Positions 10,791-22,470 of a DNA stretch of 64,000 nt are shown one piece after another. This stretch comes from Pontederia crassipes (taxonomy: Eukaryota; Streptophyta; Magnoliopsida; Commelinales; Pontederiaceae). Under the pieces are notes generated by a model. That model did not search any database. It saw only the letters and a program-made list of their open reading frames with translations, and was not told the origin of the DNA. The stretch is from contig CM060188.1 of the NCBI GenBank assembly GCA_030549335.1, positions 65,850,696 through 65,914,695 of the forward strand, read 5' to 3'. The position numbers were made by a program, and so were the translations under genes. Position 1 is the stretch's first letter; every line of letters begins with the position of its first letter.

Positions 10791-11594
10791 ACGATAGACA
10801 CATAATTTCTACATCTTTTCTTTCCAATCTTGCCTACATTAATATATTAAACACATATTGACTTCCAAACACATTTCTTAACACTCTAATCATGATTCAC
10901 ATGGGGTTTTCATATAAAGTCCTCTAACATGCTAATCAAGATCATAAATGTACATGAGCTTTAAATATTTTCATAATAAACTAACATAACAGTAATAAAT
11001 GTTCTAATACTAAGCATAATGAGCAATAGAACATAAATCTATGGAACTCATGGCATTCCAATCATGGATAGCAATAGAATAGTAATTTAAAAAAACATGA
11101 AACATCAAATGCACCTTCTTTAAATCTTCATCTAAGAACAAAAGATTTATTCCTTAATCTCTAATCCACACAATCAAACATTATTAGGGAAAGATTAAAG
11201 TGATTGGATCCCCTCAACATTCTTCCTCTCTTCTCTCTACTTCTTCCCTTAGCTGAATCTGTCTCTGTCCTCTCCTTGATGTTGCTGTCCACCAGCTTTA
11301 ATGGGACAATGTAGTGCAACGGAGGGAGATTAGCATGGAGAAAAAAAAAGTTTACTGTAATAATAATAAGGTGTTTGCTATTGACCAAAAGGTAAACCAT
11401 GGAGACTTTAGCTGGGAGGGTGAGAGAGTGAGCTCTCAAGAGGATTTTAGCTTCTTCAGCCGCATGGGGTAGGTGGGGAAGTGTTAGGACATTAGTTTAA
11501 TACCTTGGGGTAGTTGGGCTTTGGGCTGGTGCGTATGTGGGCTTTCTTGCTTTCTTTTTTTTATTTATTAAGGATGTTAAGTTGAGTAGTAACA

Positions 11595-12144
11595 TTTTGA
11601 TATCAGGATATTTTATCAAGATTAATTCATCTAGCTTGAATCAGGATCAAAATTTTCACACACAGACATATAAATTAATTTTCAAGTAATAAATTTTTTT
11701 TATAAAAAAGTAGTTTCATGAATTGAATAAATCAAACACAAAATGCATTCATGAATTAGATGTAGTCTCTTCATGAAAAAGAAATCCGGACAAAAAACAA
11801 AAGGCGAAGAAAACAACTTACCGAAACATTGGGTTTAACAAATCAGATTATATAAACAGTAATATGTATACTTATATCAAAAGCTTGCAGAAAATTGAAG
11901 TGAAAGCTACACAGAGAACAGAAGCTCTAATAATCGAAAAATAAATAAAAAAAGAAACACTAAAGAGAAAAACTAATGTATAACATTCATGGGCTTACTT
12001 ATCCCAACCCATATCCAGTAGAGGCCCAAAACTTGTGTCCCAGTCTACTCGAAAAGTTAAAAGCAAGCCTCAAAGCAGGACTTGTGATCTAAAGTGATCA
12101 ATCGATCCGAGTCGAGCAGAAGAAAGGAGTAGAAGAACGCAGAG
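11595..12144 (+). promoter_or_regulatory. Upstream region of the cyclophilin gene
   Basis: Not matched to any repeat in the window. It contains a TATAAA at 11851-11856, about 290 bases before the start codon, which is a plausible but unproven core promoter, and an AG-rich 5' leader (GAGCAGAAGAAAGGAGTAG) just before the ATG. The nearest upstream sequence is the LTR start of the minus-strand gypsy element, which would be transcribed away from this gene. Confidence 0.35.
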
Positions 12145-14319
12145 ATGGCGTTGGCGGCGGCGAGGAGGCGGACGGCGTCTTCCTCCCTTCTGTGGCTCCT
12201 CGTCTTCGTTGGATTCGTCGCACTCATCCAGGTTCTTCTTATATATGTAAAACCGACATGTTTTCGATTCCGATCTCTTAATATTTGGCCTAGCGAGTTA
12301 TAATTTAGCTCTGCATCTTTGCTACGAGTGATTTTAGGCCAAGGGATCGAAGGATCTGAAGGAAGTCACGCACAAGGTCTATTTCGACATCGAGATCGAC
12401 GGCAAATCTGCTGGTATTAATACAGTTCTTCTTTTTTCCGCCCAATATTATTGGGAATTCCACGAAACTTGGAGAAATGATTGCTGTTTATAGAGCTCCC
12501 CGTCCCCTGATTCTAAGTTTACTGACTGTTAAAGTTCGGATCCATAACTTTGTGCGCCAAGTTTATGGGGACATGACTGTCGATTCTGTCTACTTGCATG
12601 TTTCACTTTTGAAAGAATCAATTTTTCTACATTTTGTTCTAAAGATCCTTTCTTTGGAACGTTTCCGAGTTACTGTCATATGGTTACTACTCTGGTTTGC
12701 TACATCTTGTTATTAATATTTTGCAATGGAAGTGAACTGTGAACGGGATATTTTGTACTTGCTAATGCTGATATCTGATGAGATATATGCTTGTGGCAGG
12801 TCGAGTTGTCATGGGTCTATTTGGAAAAACTGTGCCAAAAACGGCAGGTCTGTCTCGATTTTCAATAAGAAAGAGCACATGATTGAGTTTATTGTCTGTA
12901 TTTTCTTCATGTCAGTTGCATTTGACTCCTTATGTCGTCCCTAAATCTTCTTTCTTTCTTTCTTTCTTTCTTGTGTCCTTTATGCTATGGTTTTGAATTT
13001 GATCAACCGTGCTAACTTTTCTTCTCTTTCTTTTTTTGTTCTCTTCACAGAGAATTTCCGAGCCCTTTGCACTGGTATGTTCCTTTTATCAATTATGCAT
13101 ACTTAAAAGTTTAATTATATAAATCTTCCAATTTTGCTAGTATTTTTTCCTTGTAAAATTGAGGGCATTTGTTCTAGAAGATTTATGTCATAAACCTTGG
13201 AGAACTTTCTGCTAGTTCCTCTGAAGTTAATGGTACAAAGTGTAGAACCATGTATGTCTTGCAGAAATGATAAAAGGGTGTTTCCAGATAAAATTCATTG
13301 AGATTGTGTCTTATTGCATCATTATTGAAATTCTCGAAAAATGTATATCAATATATGAGCTAATTGACATTTTGAATTATGCTTGTGTGAGGAAAGTTTA
13401 ATCTTTCTGATGACTCAAGAACATGTGTGACATCCTCTCAGAGAAAAAAAGACAGAACATATGTAAACATCATATTACCAGGAAAAAACTTTGATGGTCA
13501 TATATTGTGTGTATCGTGCTTATTGGAAAACAAAAGTAGCTTATCTATGTCATATTCTCATATCTCTAGATATTTTAATATTTTTGTCTGACTGTTAGGA
13601 TAAAGGCGAACTATTAAAGAAATTATGCTATGTTGATGAACATCAATCTGCTATACATGTTTTGAGGTTACCAACCTCACATGCATATCATCTACGATGG
13701 TTCACAATCTAATATGTCAATATAAAATTGTTCTTTTTAGGCGAGAAAGGTGTTGGTAAAAGTGGAAAACCACTTCACTACAAGGGAAGCATATTCCACA
13801 GGATAATTCCCAGCTTCATGATCCAGGGAGGTGATTTCACCAACGGTGATGGAAGGGGAGGAGAATCGATTTATGGTATGAAGTTTGCTGATGAAAACTT
13901 TAAAATCAAACACACAGGTCCAGGTAAGATGACAACACTTTCGATCAAGCTGATTTGCTTTGTGTTCTATGAATTGGTTGCCAAACAAAGCCCTATTTCA
14001 ATTTCGCCTCTATTGTTGCAGGACTTCTTTCTATGGCAAATGCCGGTCCTGATACAAATGGATCTCAATTCTTCATTACAACTGTCACGACGAGCTGGTA
14101 AGCTTCCTATTTAGTTCCCTTCAAGAAAGGTCCTATTTAGTTATAGTTCTCATATTGGTTGATTTTATCTTTCCTTCTAGGTTGGATGGGAAACATGTTG
14201 TTTTTGGCAAGGTCCTGTCTGGCATGGATGTGATCTACAAGGTTGAAGCAGAAGGCCGTCAGAGTGGGACACCTAAAAGCAAAGTTGTGATAGCCGACAG
14301 TGGGGAGCTGCCCCTGTGA
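12145..14319 (+). CDS. Secretory/ER cyclophilin-type peptidyl-prolyl cis-trans isomerase, seven exons
   Basis: Encodes a 210-residue cyclophilin that interconverts cis and trans X-Pro bonds during protein folding. Exons are 12145-12231, 12338-12413, 12800-12847, 13051-13074, 13741-13923, 14022-14097 and 14181-14319. All introns are GT-AG and the joined frame is uninterrupted. Residues 1-29 have an Arg-rich start and a hydrophobic stretch ([14 protein letters not shown]), as in a signal peptide for the secretory pathway. The isomerase domain runs from about residue 43 to 207. Equivalents of human CypA active-site residues are all present: R99, F104, M105, Q107, F157, W165 and H170, a constant offset of 44. 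A plant-type loop (KGVGKSGK, 81-88) is also present. It ends SGELPL with no KDEL signal. Closest in plan to Arabidopsis CYP19-4/CYP20-1; which one cannot be decided here. The start is the first ATG after an AG-rich leader. This is the only apparently functional host gene in the window. Confidence 0.95.
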
Positions 14320-14941
14320 TCATATCACTTTAGTAATAAGCTCCATAAAATAGTTGACAGTTGTTAGTTACTCAAGTAGCTGTAATCCTTTTTTCACTGC
14401 TTGAAGGGATCATACGAAGTGGTGGAAAAATTACATGTTGAACTATGGGTGAGGAAATATTGCCATAACCAAATTCTCAAGAAGTAGTTCTTATTTTTTA
14501 CACGGTCATCCTCAGCATTTTCACCATTTAGCTATCCACTGTTCTTTTCCACTTTCAGTTGTAGAATGTGTCAAATATTGAAGTGAACTAAATACACAAG
14601 AAGATTAACAACTGTGATGGTGTTCCTAACCCTGATCGATGACAGCTTCTAAAAGCTGATTTGTGAACTCCATTGGAGTTTAAGACTTGCTATGTTAAAC
14701 ATTTACAAATATCCAGTTGTTAAACCAAAATTGAACATTAGGTGCCAAATAAAGGGAAAAAAGTTTGCATTGCATTAAATTATTAATCGGAAAAGAGTTA
14801 TAGAGCTGCTTATGATGAAAACACGGTCCGATTTATCATCAACAAGTAGTTTAACAAATTAACAATATTTCTCACCGAAAAAAATAACAATATTGGTTAG
14901 AACTTTGAAAGTTATTTAAGAAATTATGGGTGAAATGAAAA
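14320..14941 (+). other. 3' flank of cyclophilin gene
   Basis: Contains the 3' UTR. No canonical AATAAA lies close to the stop, but AATAAG (about 14335) and AT-rich tracts are present. No other gene was seen. The region ends at the GAAAA target duplication of the next LTR. Confidence 0.5.
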
Positions 14942-16465
14942 TGTATTGACTCGAAATCCATTCTAGAAGTTTTGGATAGTCCGTTAGTCGTACAACATTT
15001 AATAGTGGAGGACTTAATAATTTAAATAAAGTTACAATAAATAAAAAATTTCTATTACTCATAAAGATTAATATTTTATAAAACATCAAATGCTTAAAAC
15101 CTTGGTTACATTATTGCTCCATTATTCATGTAGAATCATATGACTTATTTAATCCTAAACATGTAATACTTTGTCATGAGCTTGAGCTGTCATCCATTAA
15201 TTAATTATGGTTACCTGCACGGATCCAGAGTGCAGGATTTTTCAATTAAAATATGTAAAAGTGATACTATATGTGATGACATCATCATCATAACACTAAC
15301 ATATAAATATGCATGCTATGAACTATATACATCATGCTAACATTCATTCTTCATACAACATTTTTGGAACATAAACATTATGTCATATCTGTTTAACTTC
15401 AGATCCATCATCTACAAGTATCATACAATAAAAATATACATTCATATCATTAATAAATAATCATGACATAATTCATCATTTCATTTCACTTCAGATCCTT
15501 AATTGATTAGTTAGCATCTTTCATACTTTACATTTACTAAGAGTTGCATTATAACCCTATGGATCTTCTTTCATTTTTTCTTTATTATGTGATATTTCAC
15601 GTGTCGTTTTCATCCTTCGTCTTTATTACATAATATCATTTTGACTTTCATTCCATATCATAAGTCATATCTTAAAAACAATCATCATAATAGTGTTAGA
15701 CTTTATTTCTAAATATCTTTAGGAACACACATACTTTTTTATGAGAGACGTTGTTCTTTGGAAAGGCATACACAGATGTATGACTTCATTTCTCGGGCTT
15801 AGATTCCCTCGAAGTATATACATAAGTGTAAAATTTTATTTTTCATCTTTACTTCATCATCATTTTAACTTTATTATAAAATACTTCTTGCCCTGATCTT
15901 TCATCTTTACGTCATTACATTAGTTCATAGAGCGCCGAAAAATCTCAAACACTCTTTGTGTGATGATATTATTTTTCAAAGAAATCTCAATCATCGTAAG
16001 ATTAAAGGAATTTACTTCTTACCCTCAGTTTGCATCTCTACTTAATTGAAGACCAGGGCAGCTATCATTACAACTAGGCCAATGAACCATAGGAAATCTC
16101 AAACACCCTTTTCAGGTGATGAAATTATTTCTCAAGAATTCTCAATCACTATAAAGTGAAAGACATTTACTTCTTTAATAAAATGAGTTTTGTGACATTT
16201 CCTTCAATTTCATATTTTATTATGATCATCAATACATCAAACATTCACATCATTCTTTCTTCATCTTTTATCCTATTTAAGGCCGAGGATATCTAAACGT
16301 GTGCTAATACATCAATCAATATTTCATAAATAACAACATATATAAAATGTATGAAACGTCATAAAGCATTATACATCAGCAAATAATATATTTGAAATGT
16401 ATATAAACATTTAAAGAAAATGCATAATATTAATATAAAAATCGTTAAAATTAGCAATAATATGT

Positions 16466-17521
16466 GGGTAAATTACACCCAATGCCCTCCAACTTTGACG
16501 ATTGCTCAGCGATGCCCTCCAACTTCACTTTGTAAAATGAATGCCCTCCATCTTTTAACTTATTTCACCCGATGCCCTTCTTACCTATAATCGACGGTTT
16601 TCCGATCACAGCGCTGATGCGGCGCTGACGTCGTGTCCCTCTCCTCTTCACTTCACATTACTGACAATATTAAAAAATAATAAAATAATAAAAAATGCCG
16701 TGTTGAGTCACTAGCGCAGCGAGCCCCAACCTCCGACGAGGCCTCAGTCGGCGAGCGCAGCCCCTTCGCCAGTGTGCGCAGGTGGGGGAGGGGGGGGGGG
16801 GTCGCCCCCCTCCCTGCGACCTCGTCGGAGGTCGCAGGGAAAGGGAGCGACCCCCCACACACATCGGCGAGCACAAGGAAGGTGGGGGGGGGGGGGGGTC
16901 GCCCCCGTCCGCGCGACCTCGCCGGAGGTCGTAGGGAGGGGGGCGACCCCCCACCTTCCCCTGCGCTCGTCGGTGCGGGGGGGCGACCCCCCACCCTTGC
17001 TGCGCCGACCCCCCTCCCCACCTTCCTTGCGCTTGCCGGCGTGGCGTAGCGAGGTGGGGGCGTCATCCCCCTCCCTGCGACCTCGTCGAGGTTGCAGGGA
17101 GGGGGGCGACCCCCACCCTCCCCCCCGCTGCGCCGCGCCGGCGAGCGCAGGGGAATGTGGGGCGGGCGGGTGCAGGGGAATGTGGGGGTTGGGGGTCGCC
17201 CCCCTCCCTGCGGGAGGTCGTAGGACCCCCGCGCGCCGACGAGCGTAGGGGCTACGCTCACCAGAGGTCAGGACTCGCTGCGCCAGTGACTCCACATGGC
17301 ATTTTTTATTTTTTAATATTGCCAGTAATATGAATGTGGAGAGGAGAGAGATGTGACGTCAGCACCACGTCAGCGCTGTGATTGGGAAACCGTCAATTAT
17401 AAGTAAGGAAGGCATCGGGTGAAATAAGTTAAAAGATGAAGGGCATTCGTGTTACGAAGTGAAGTTGGAGGGCATCGCTAAGCAAACGTCAAAGTTGGAG
17501 GGCATTGGGTGTAATTTATCC
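16466..17521. mobile_element. Non-autonomous Mutator-like element with GC-rich core
   Basis: 1056 bp, flanked by a perfect 9-bp TSD ATAATATGT (16457-16465 and 17522-17530), the duplication length typical of MULEs. Long terminal inverted repeats of about 240 bp begin GGGTAAATTACACCCAATGC on the left and GGATAAATTACACCCAATGC on the right (reverse complement). They include TCAGCGCTGTGATTGGGAAA-like sequence next to a CAGCGCTG dyad. The core (about 16715-17285) is very GC-rich and contains internally repeated CGACCTCGTCGGAGGTCG and GGGGGGCGACCCCCC palindromes. Long open frames occur on both strands in the core but are products of composition. No transposase is present. Confidence 0.85.
16715..17285. 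repeat. GC-rich palindromic repeat core of the MULE
   Basis: Repeated blocks of CCCTCCCTGCGACCTCGTCG, GGAGGTCGCAGGGA and GGGCGACCCCCC recur roughly every 80-110 bases in both orientations. The CpG content contrasts sharply with the AT-rich flanks. It could be an acquired host fragment later amplified; no protein similarity was recognised. Confidence 0.7.
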
Positions 17522-18567
17522 ATAATATGTCACTTTCCTTCTTTGACAATTCTAACACATCATCACTCAAAACATTATAACTCAATATATAGACATTTAT
17601 TTTAATTGATTCTAATTTTCCTATAAACTATACTTTCATAGGAATCATATATAAAATTTATGATTTTCATTATTTTGGCATTTAATCCCAAAACTTCATA
17701 TAACTATGGTGATCTACTCTTTAGGTTGTAATATGATAGCAGACACTAAGGTATTAATAAATTAATATATACTTATTATTTTCTAATTATTTCAATTTCC
17801 ACATAAATAAAACACAAACTCTTAACTTGTGAATAAATTTCAAATCTTAATCCAATATTTCTAAATTATGATAGATTTTACAAATTCGTCTCGTCGTTAC
17901 CTGAGATAACATGATAGTAGTCCAATATCTGGATCATAACTATCTTTATATCTTCAAATCATATGAAACAAATTACTTTGGAAACTAGACTTCGAGGGAA
18001 TTCCATCCATATATTATTAGTAAATTTTGGACAAGTAAAACCTATCCAAATAGTTATTACAAAATAGATATGAATTTAATAGATTATGCAACATAAATTA
18101 TGAAACTCTCATTCATGCAACCCTCAATTAAAATTCATATCAAGAACAAGGTGCTCTTGAAACTCTCACTCCTAACAAAATATCATTGAGATGGGAGAGA
18201 TGATTTTGTATTATTCCCTTTGTATACCTTTTAGGTTTTAAATCTAAAATCACTTTTCCTAATAATCTTGTATCATTCTTTATAATCTAAAAGCCTTTAG
18301 GTTTTCTTGTCCTTTTCCTAAAAACTTTCATCTTCCCTTTCTTGATCTTAAAATATAGCCACCATGAAAAATAGGACTATAGATCTCCTAGCATTTTGCT
18401 CTTCTTGGTGGAGAAGAAAAATAGAGAAGAAAAAGAGAGAAGAGGAGTGACTGTTAAATTCTTAAGAAATTAATAGGGTTGTTAGTTCTTTATATAAAAT
18501 TTACATTAAGATTTTGATCAAAAGGCTTAAATACCCTTGACCCAAAATTTTGGATTATTACAGAAAA

Positions 18568-19739
18568 TATTATGAGCCCTTCATTTAGGAGAACCCAATA
18601 GAGCCCTAACCTTCCTTCTTTTTTAATTTTCAACTTAGAAGCCCAAATGAACCCAAGGATGGACAATGATTGGTTGCATTATATATATATATAGTAGATA
18701 AAATGATGGTATAATGTACGAATAAACATACGAATGATATTTAATTTAATTTTTATTGAATAATTTATTGTTTAATTCATATATTTATGAAATATGAAAC
18801 ACAATGTCCACAATCCTAGATTATTAATTTTGTTATATCAGATATTTTCTGATAATATTATTACATTGACATCACTTCTAATTCTTTTCATATTATTTTG
18901 TTGTTCCCCCAAAGGGTTGGGTCAGGTTGGAAAATTTCAACTCGACTCGATCCAACCAGACTCGATAATTTTATTTATTTATTTATTTATTCATTTTACC
19001 TTTTTATTCAATTTTACTCCTTTATTTGGTTTTAAAAATTTAAAGTATGAAAATAACATTTGTATATTCCGAAATTTATTTAAATATTTTGGAATAAATA
19101 TTAAATAATATTTTTATATTACATAATGCAAAAAGTAAGTAAAAATAAAAAAATAAAAAATAAAAAATAATGGTTGGGTAACCCGACCATATGACCCTTG
19201 GGTTGGGATTGTGCCCCATAGAACGTGGACTTGACCTGGGTTAGGTCGGATTTGTTCACGAATCGAGTTTAATCTGAATCCTATCTACTCCCATCTAACC
19301 TCCAAAAGAAGCCATCCGCTACGCCCTAACCCTTCTCAAGGTGGCAGCTAAGACAAGAGGGGACTTTAGAACAACAAAGGCAGCAATGAGAGATAATGGA
19401 GGATCAACAAGTAATGAGCAAAGAGACGAGAGGAAGAAGAAGATAGGATTAAATTTAGATCTAAAACTTATTAGGATATGTTCTAAAGGATCCACAATTT
19501 CATTTCTTACTCAATAATGAATAGATAAATTAATGGATTGAGATGTTAAGAATAACTTTTGTTCTTTGATAATGGAAATCAAAGTTACCTTGATACTTGT
19601 TACTATTCCATTATGTCCTGCTTATTGTTTGTGAACCCTATTGATTTGCCATCTAGATCATGCTAATTTTAAGGTTCCTTTTATTGTATTGGTGATGTTC
19701 AATTAGGTTATAGAAATGTATGTATCAAACTTGAAAATA
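18568..19739. other. Unassigned AT-rich spacer
   Basis: No gene recognised. Contains a TTTA microsatellite at about 18970-18995, and two phrases rich in GGGTTGGGT/ACCCGACC (18910-18970 and 19170-19270) that resemble low-complexity transposon DNA. The 104-residue frame at 18794-19108 has no recognisable motif. Confidence 0.4.
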
Positions 19740-20861
19740 ATCAGATACAATAACATCCCTATTCTTCCAAATTTGACATCCATTACAATATGTAAGTGTT
19801 TGTATTTCTCTAAATAAAGTCCCTCACTATTATGATGTGTGCGTTTTCAATGATGTGGCCTAGCTAAGCAATGTGGTGATATTGACATCATTGTCAACTA
19901 TTTTAATATCAAATATGTCATAAGATAAAGTTTGAATGAAAGGGGAAGTTTAACTCCAAAGTACTTTATGACAAAGAAAGAAAGTTAAGTTGACGTCAAA
20001 GTAAAGATGTAAAGTAAAATCCTATACTTATGTATGTTATTCAAGGGCACAAGTCTCACAAAGTAAAATCTTGCATATGTGTATGTGATTTTTAAGGAAC
20101 AAAGTTTCTTATTAGAAAATGTGTGTATTCCTAAAAAATATTAGAAATAAAGTCCCTCACTATTACGATGTGTGTTTCGTAAGATGTGTTTTAAGACATT
20201 GAATGAAAGTCAAGATCATGTTATATGATGAAGATGAAAGATGAAGAATGCTAGTGCAAAGTATAACATGATAAATAAAGAAAAAGGAACGAAAGAAAAT
20301 CCAAAGTGTTATAAAGCATCATTGAAGAAATCTAAGGTAAAAGATGAAAAATGTTAAGCAACAAGTAAAGATTAAGGAGCTATAAAGAAACTCTTATGAT
20401 GTACATGACAATGGAAATGAAAAGTAATGATGAGGCATATATCATGTATGTGTATGAATGTCATGAATGCATATTCTTATTGTATGATATTTGCAGATGA
20501 TTGTTCTAAAGTTAAGTAAGTATGCAAGATATTTATGCTTCAAAAGATATTACGTCGAGAATGAATGATAAGCAAGATGTAATATCATGTAAGGATCATG
20601 ATATAGTTCATGGTATGTTTATATGTTTATGTTAATACGATGATGATAATAGAAAACTAGAAAACGCACGACATATTTTAGCGCTATATTGGACGCTAAA
20701 AGAAGAGGCGATATTAGCGCCGACGTCTTGCATTGTATTGGCGTCAACAGTTGCGACTCTATATTAGAGTCGGAAGATTGGTGATGCTAAGTAAACTCTA
20801 GTTTGTGCTCTTTTGGCAATATATATTATATATTGTATTGTATACTATAGAATACTATACT

Positions 20862-20976
20862 ATATTATACACCATACTATACTATACTATATTATACACC
20901 ATACTATACTATACTATACTATACTATACTATACTATACTATACTATACTATACTATACTATATTCCATACTATAG
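20862..20976. repeat. (ACTAT)n pentanucleotide microsatellite
   Basis: About 20 mostly perfect ACTAT/TATAC units with two ATTATACACC interruptions. Open frames through it encode only low-complexity YTILY-type peptides and are not genes. Confidence 0.9.
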
Positions 20977-22161
20977 TATATTATACTCCAATTCCCAAAT
21001 TTCAAAATTGGAAGAAAGTGCTTCTTCATTTTCCATGGGATTCAAATGGAAACTACTGGAGATCTGACTGTCGGATTACCGTGGAATTTGTACTTCCTGT
21101 AGACCACGACAACAATGATAAAGTATTTTTTGGCTCTTTCAGGAGGCCGAACGATAGAGTTAAAACCTAAGAAAAAAAGGATTCCAACAGTCACCGACGT
21201 GAGCCCGGCGGGAATCGGTTAAAACAAAAATTATGGACTCCTAGAGATCGACACGAGCTGTCCTTCCACACAAGAATCATGGCAATTGGAGGAGGTGTGG
21301 CGGCACAAACATTTCATGTTTCATATCATTTTTGTTTTCTCCAATTCTCAAAATACCCATTTTTCGTAATTATAAAAATTCCTCAAAACTTCTGTCTCCA
21401 AAGAAATCTCAAAATGTGTGCTCTAAAAAATCAGACCTTTCAGGAGCGCTCGGAACAGTCCCGTTTAGTCGACATAGATTTTTTAAATTTTTCCAAGAAA
21501 TGCTGATTTTCTTAGAATTTTTTTAGTATCCAAACTTAAAAAGAGTATTCACTATGGCGTCTCTTTAGTGCCGCCAAAGTTTGAGATGCTATGTTAGAGT
21601 CACTATGGCGCTTATTTCGCACCGTCATTTTGTGACGCTACATCGGCTTCACGGTCAAGAGATGTCGTATTGACGCTAAGATGAGGCTATATCATTTAGC
21701 CATGAACTAGCATCGAGATAGAGACACATAGTTATGTACATATAGACTTATATATATATATATGTATGTATAAACTATATATGAATATAGTGTCACAATT
21801 CGATGGCGCCAATGCGACGCTATATTCTACCTTAGCATCATACCATTGGACTCGTTAAAATGAGACGCTATTCAGCGTATCACTTAGCGCCACATTAGCG
21901 ACCTTTAAGCGTCACAATTTTGAGTTGCTAATTGGCGATCCGTGTGCTCATGCAAGAACGAATTCTAACCCTCCATTCTTTTAATCCGACACTTCACATT
22001 CACCGCCTCTTTCCCTCTTTCTCTCCTCACACTCAATCCTTTCTTTTAATCCCTCTATTCATCTCTTTCTCTCCTTATGCTCTTCATCTCTCCAATGACC
22101 ACCACTGCTCCAGTGGCCGCTGGATCCAGTGCCTCTCCTCCGACGAGGCGTGGATGGCCCC

Positions 22162-22296
22162 ATCTTCTCCGTCGTGGACTTCGGTGTTGCAGGAGATAGC
22201 TGTCGATGCAATACAACCACCATCCAGGTGGCCATCCAGGCGTGCGCGGCAGCTGGCGGCGGACGCATTGTCTTCCCCTCCAGCGGCAACTATCTC
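22162..22296 (+). pseudogene. Captured polygalacturonase (GH28) gene fragment
   Basis: The plus-frame translation contains FSVVDFGVAGDS, NTTTIQVAIQACAAAGGG and RIVFPSSGNYL. These correspond in order to the conserved N-terminal strand of plant polygalacturonases and pectin-lyase-fold proteins (VxDFGAxGDGxTDDTxAxxxA, ACxxxGGGxVxxPxGxYL). The Asp-Asp of that motif is altered to CN and the fragment ends soon after, without the catalytic region (NTD, DD, GHG, RIK). GC content is well above the flanks. It lies inside a CACTA-type element and is best read as a transduplicated exon piece, not a gene. Confidence 0.65.
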
Positions 22297-22384
22297 ATGG
22301 CTGACGACAGACGCGTCGTGTTACCCTCTGGCGAGCAGCAAGTTGTAAGGGACAGAGAAGATGCAGGCGAACATGTTGTCTTCA

Positions 22385-22470
22385 CCAGATGAGGATCGCG
22401 GCGGTGGTGAGCACGTTGTCTTCACCAAAAGAGGATCGCGGCGAGCAGCGAGTTGCAGGTAACGGCTTTG
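22385..22470 (+). repeat. Short tandem duplication near captured fragment
   Basis: GTTGTCTTCACCAGATGAGG is followed about 42 bases later by GTTGTCTTCACCAAAAGAGG, both ending in ATCGCGGCG. Confidence 0.6.

Larger units (their letters stand above)
6446..11594 (-). mobile_element. Defective Ty3/gypsy element, minus orientation
   Basis: Read on the minus strand: a right-hand 5' LTR (8971 to about 11594), a primer-binding site for initiator tRNA-Met, gag and protease, then a junction straight into a left-hand LTR copy (6446 to about 7290). RT, RNase H and integrase are missing. The two LTR copies match between about 6446-7280 and 10660-11435. The left LTR is truncated at 6446 against a copia LTR, so no TSD can be checked. 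The right boundary at 11594 (GTAGTAACA, giving TGTTACTAC on the minus strand) is tentative. Confidence 0.7.
8971..11594 (-). repeat. Right (5') LTR of minus-strand gypsy element
   Basis: Left edge TGCCCTCAAAATTCGG adjoins the primer-binding site. The LTR includes two internal tandem arrays (9880-10050 and 10227-10790). No open frame of interest lies within it. The right edge is uncertain because the left LTR copy diverges after about 11435, so the LTR start may lie anywhere in 11440-11600. It ends roughly 550 bases upstream of the cyclophilin start codon. Confidence 0.65.
14942..18562 (-). mobile_element. Solo gypsy LTR, family G3, copy A, with nested Mutator-like element
   Basis: Bounded by a perfect 5-bp TSD GAAAA (14937-14941 and 18563-18567). 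Plus-strand ends are TGTATTGACTCG and TTTTGGATTATTACA. It matches two other G3 copies (41335-48980 and the fragment ending 23304). Excluding the nested 1056-bp element and its 9-bp duplication it is about 2.56 kb. The TGTAATAATCC terminus on the minus strand suggests minus orientation. No internal retrotransposon region remains, so it is a solo LTR formed by LTR-LTR recombination, about 620 bases downstream of the cyclophilin stop codon. Confidence 0.85.

Noticed and set aside
12477..12944. Two open frames within the cyclophilin locus
   Set aside because: They lie mostly in introns, and one only overlaps exon 3 by chance in another frame.
16653..17295. Long overlapping open frames on both strands in the GC-rich block
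   Set aside because: They follow from GC-rich, stop-poor repeats inside a MULE. They occur in several frames at once, with Pro/Arg/Gly composition and no domain.
20805..21170. YTILYYTIL-repeat peptides
   Set aside because: Translation of the (ACTAT)n microsatellite.
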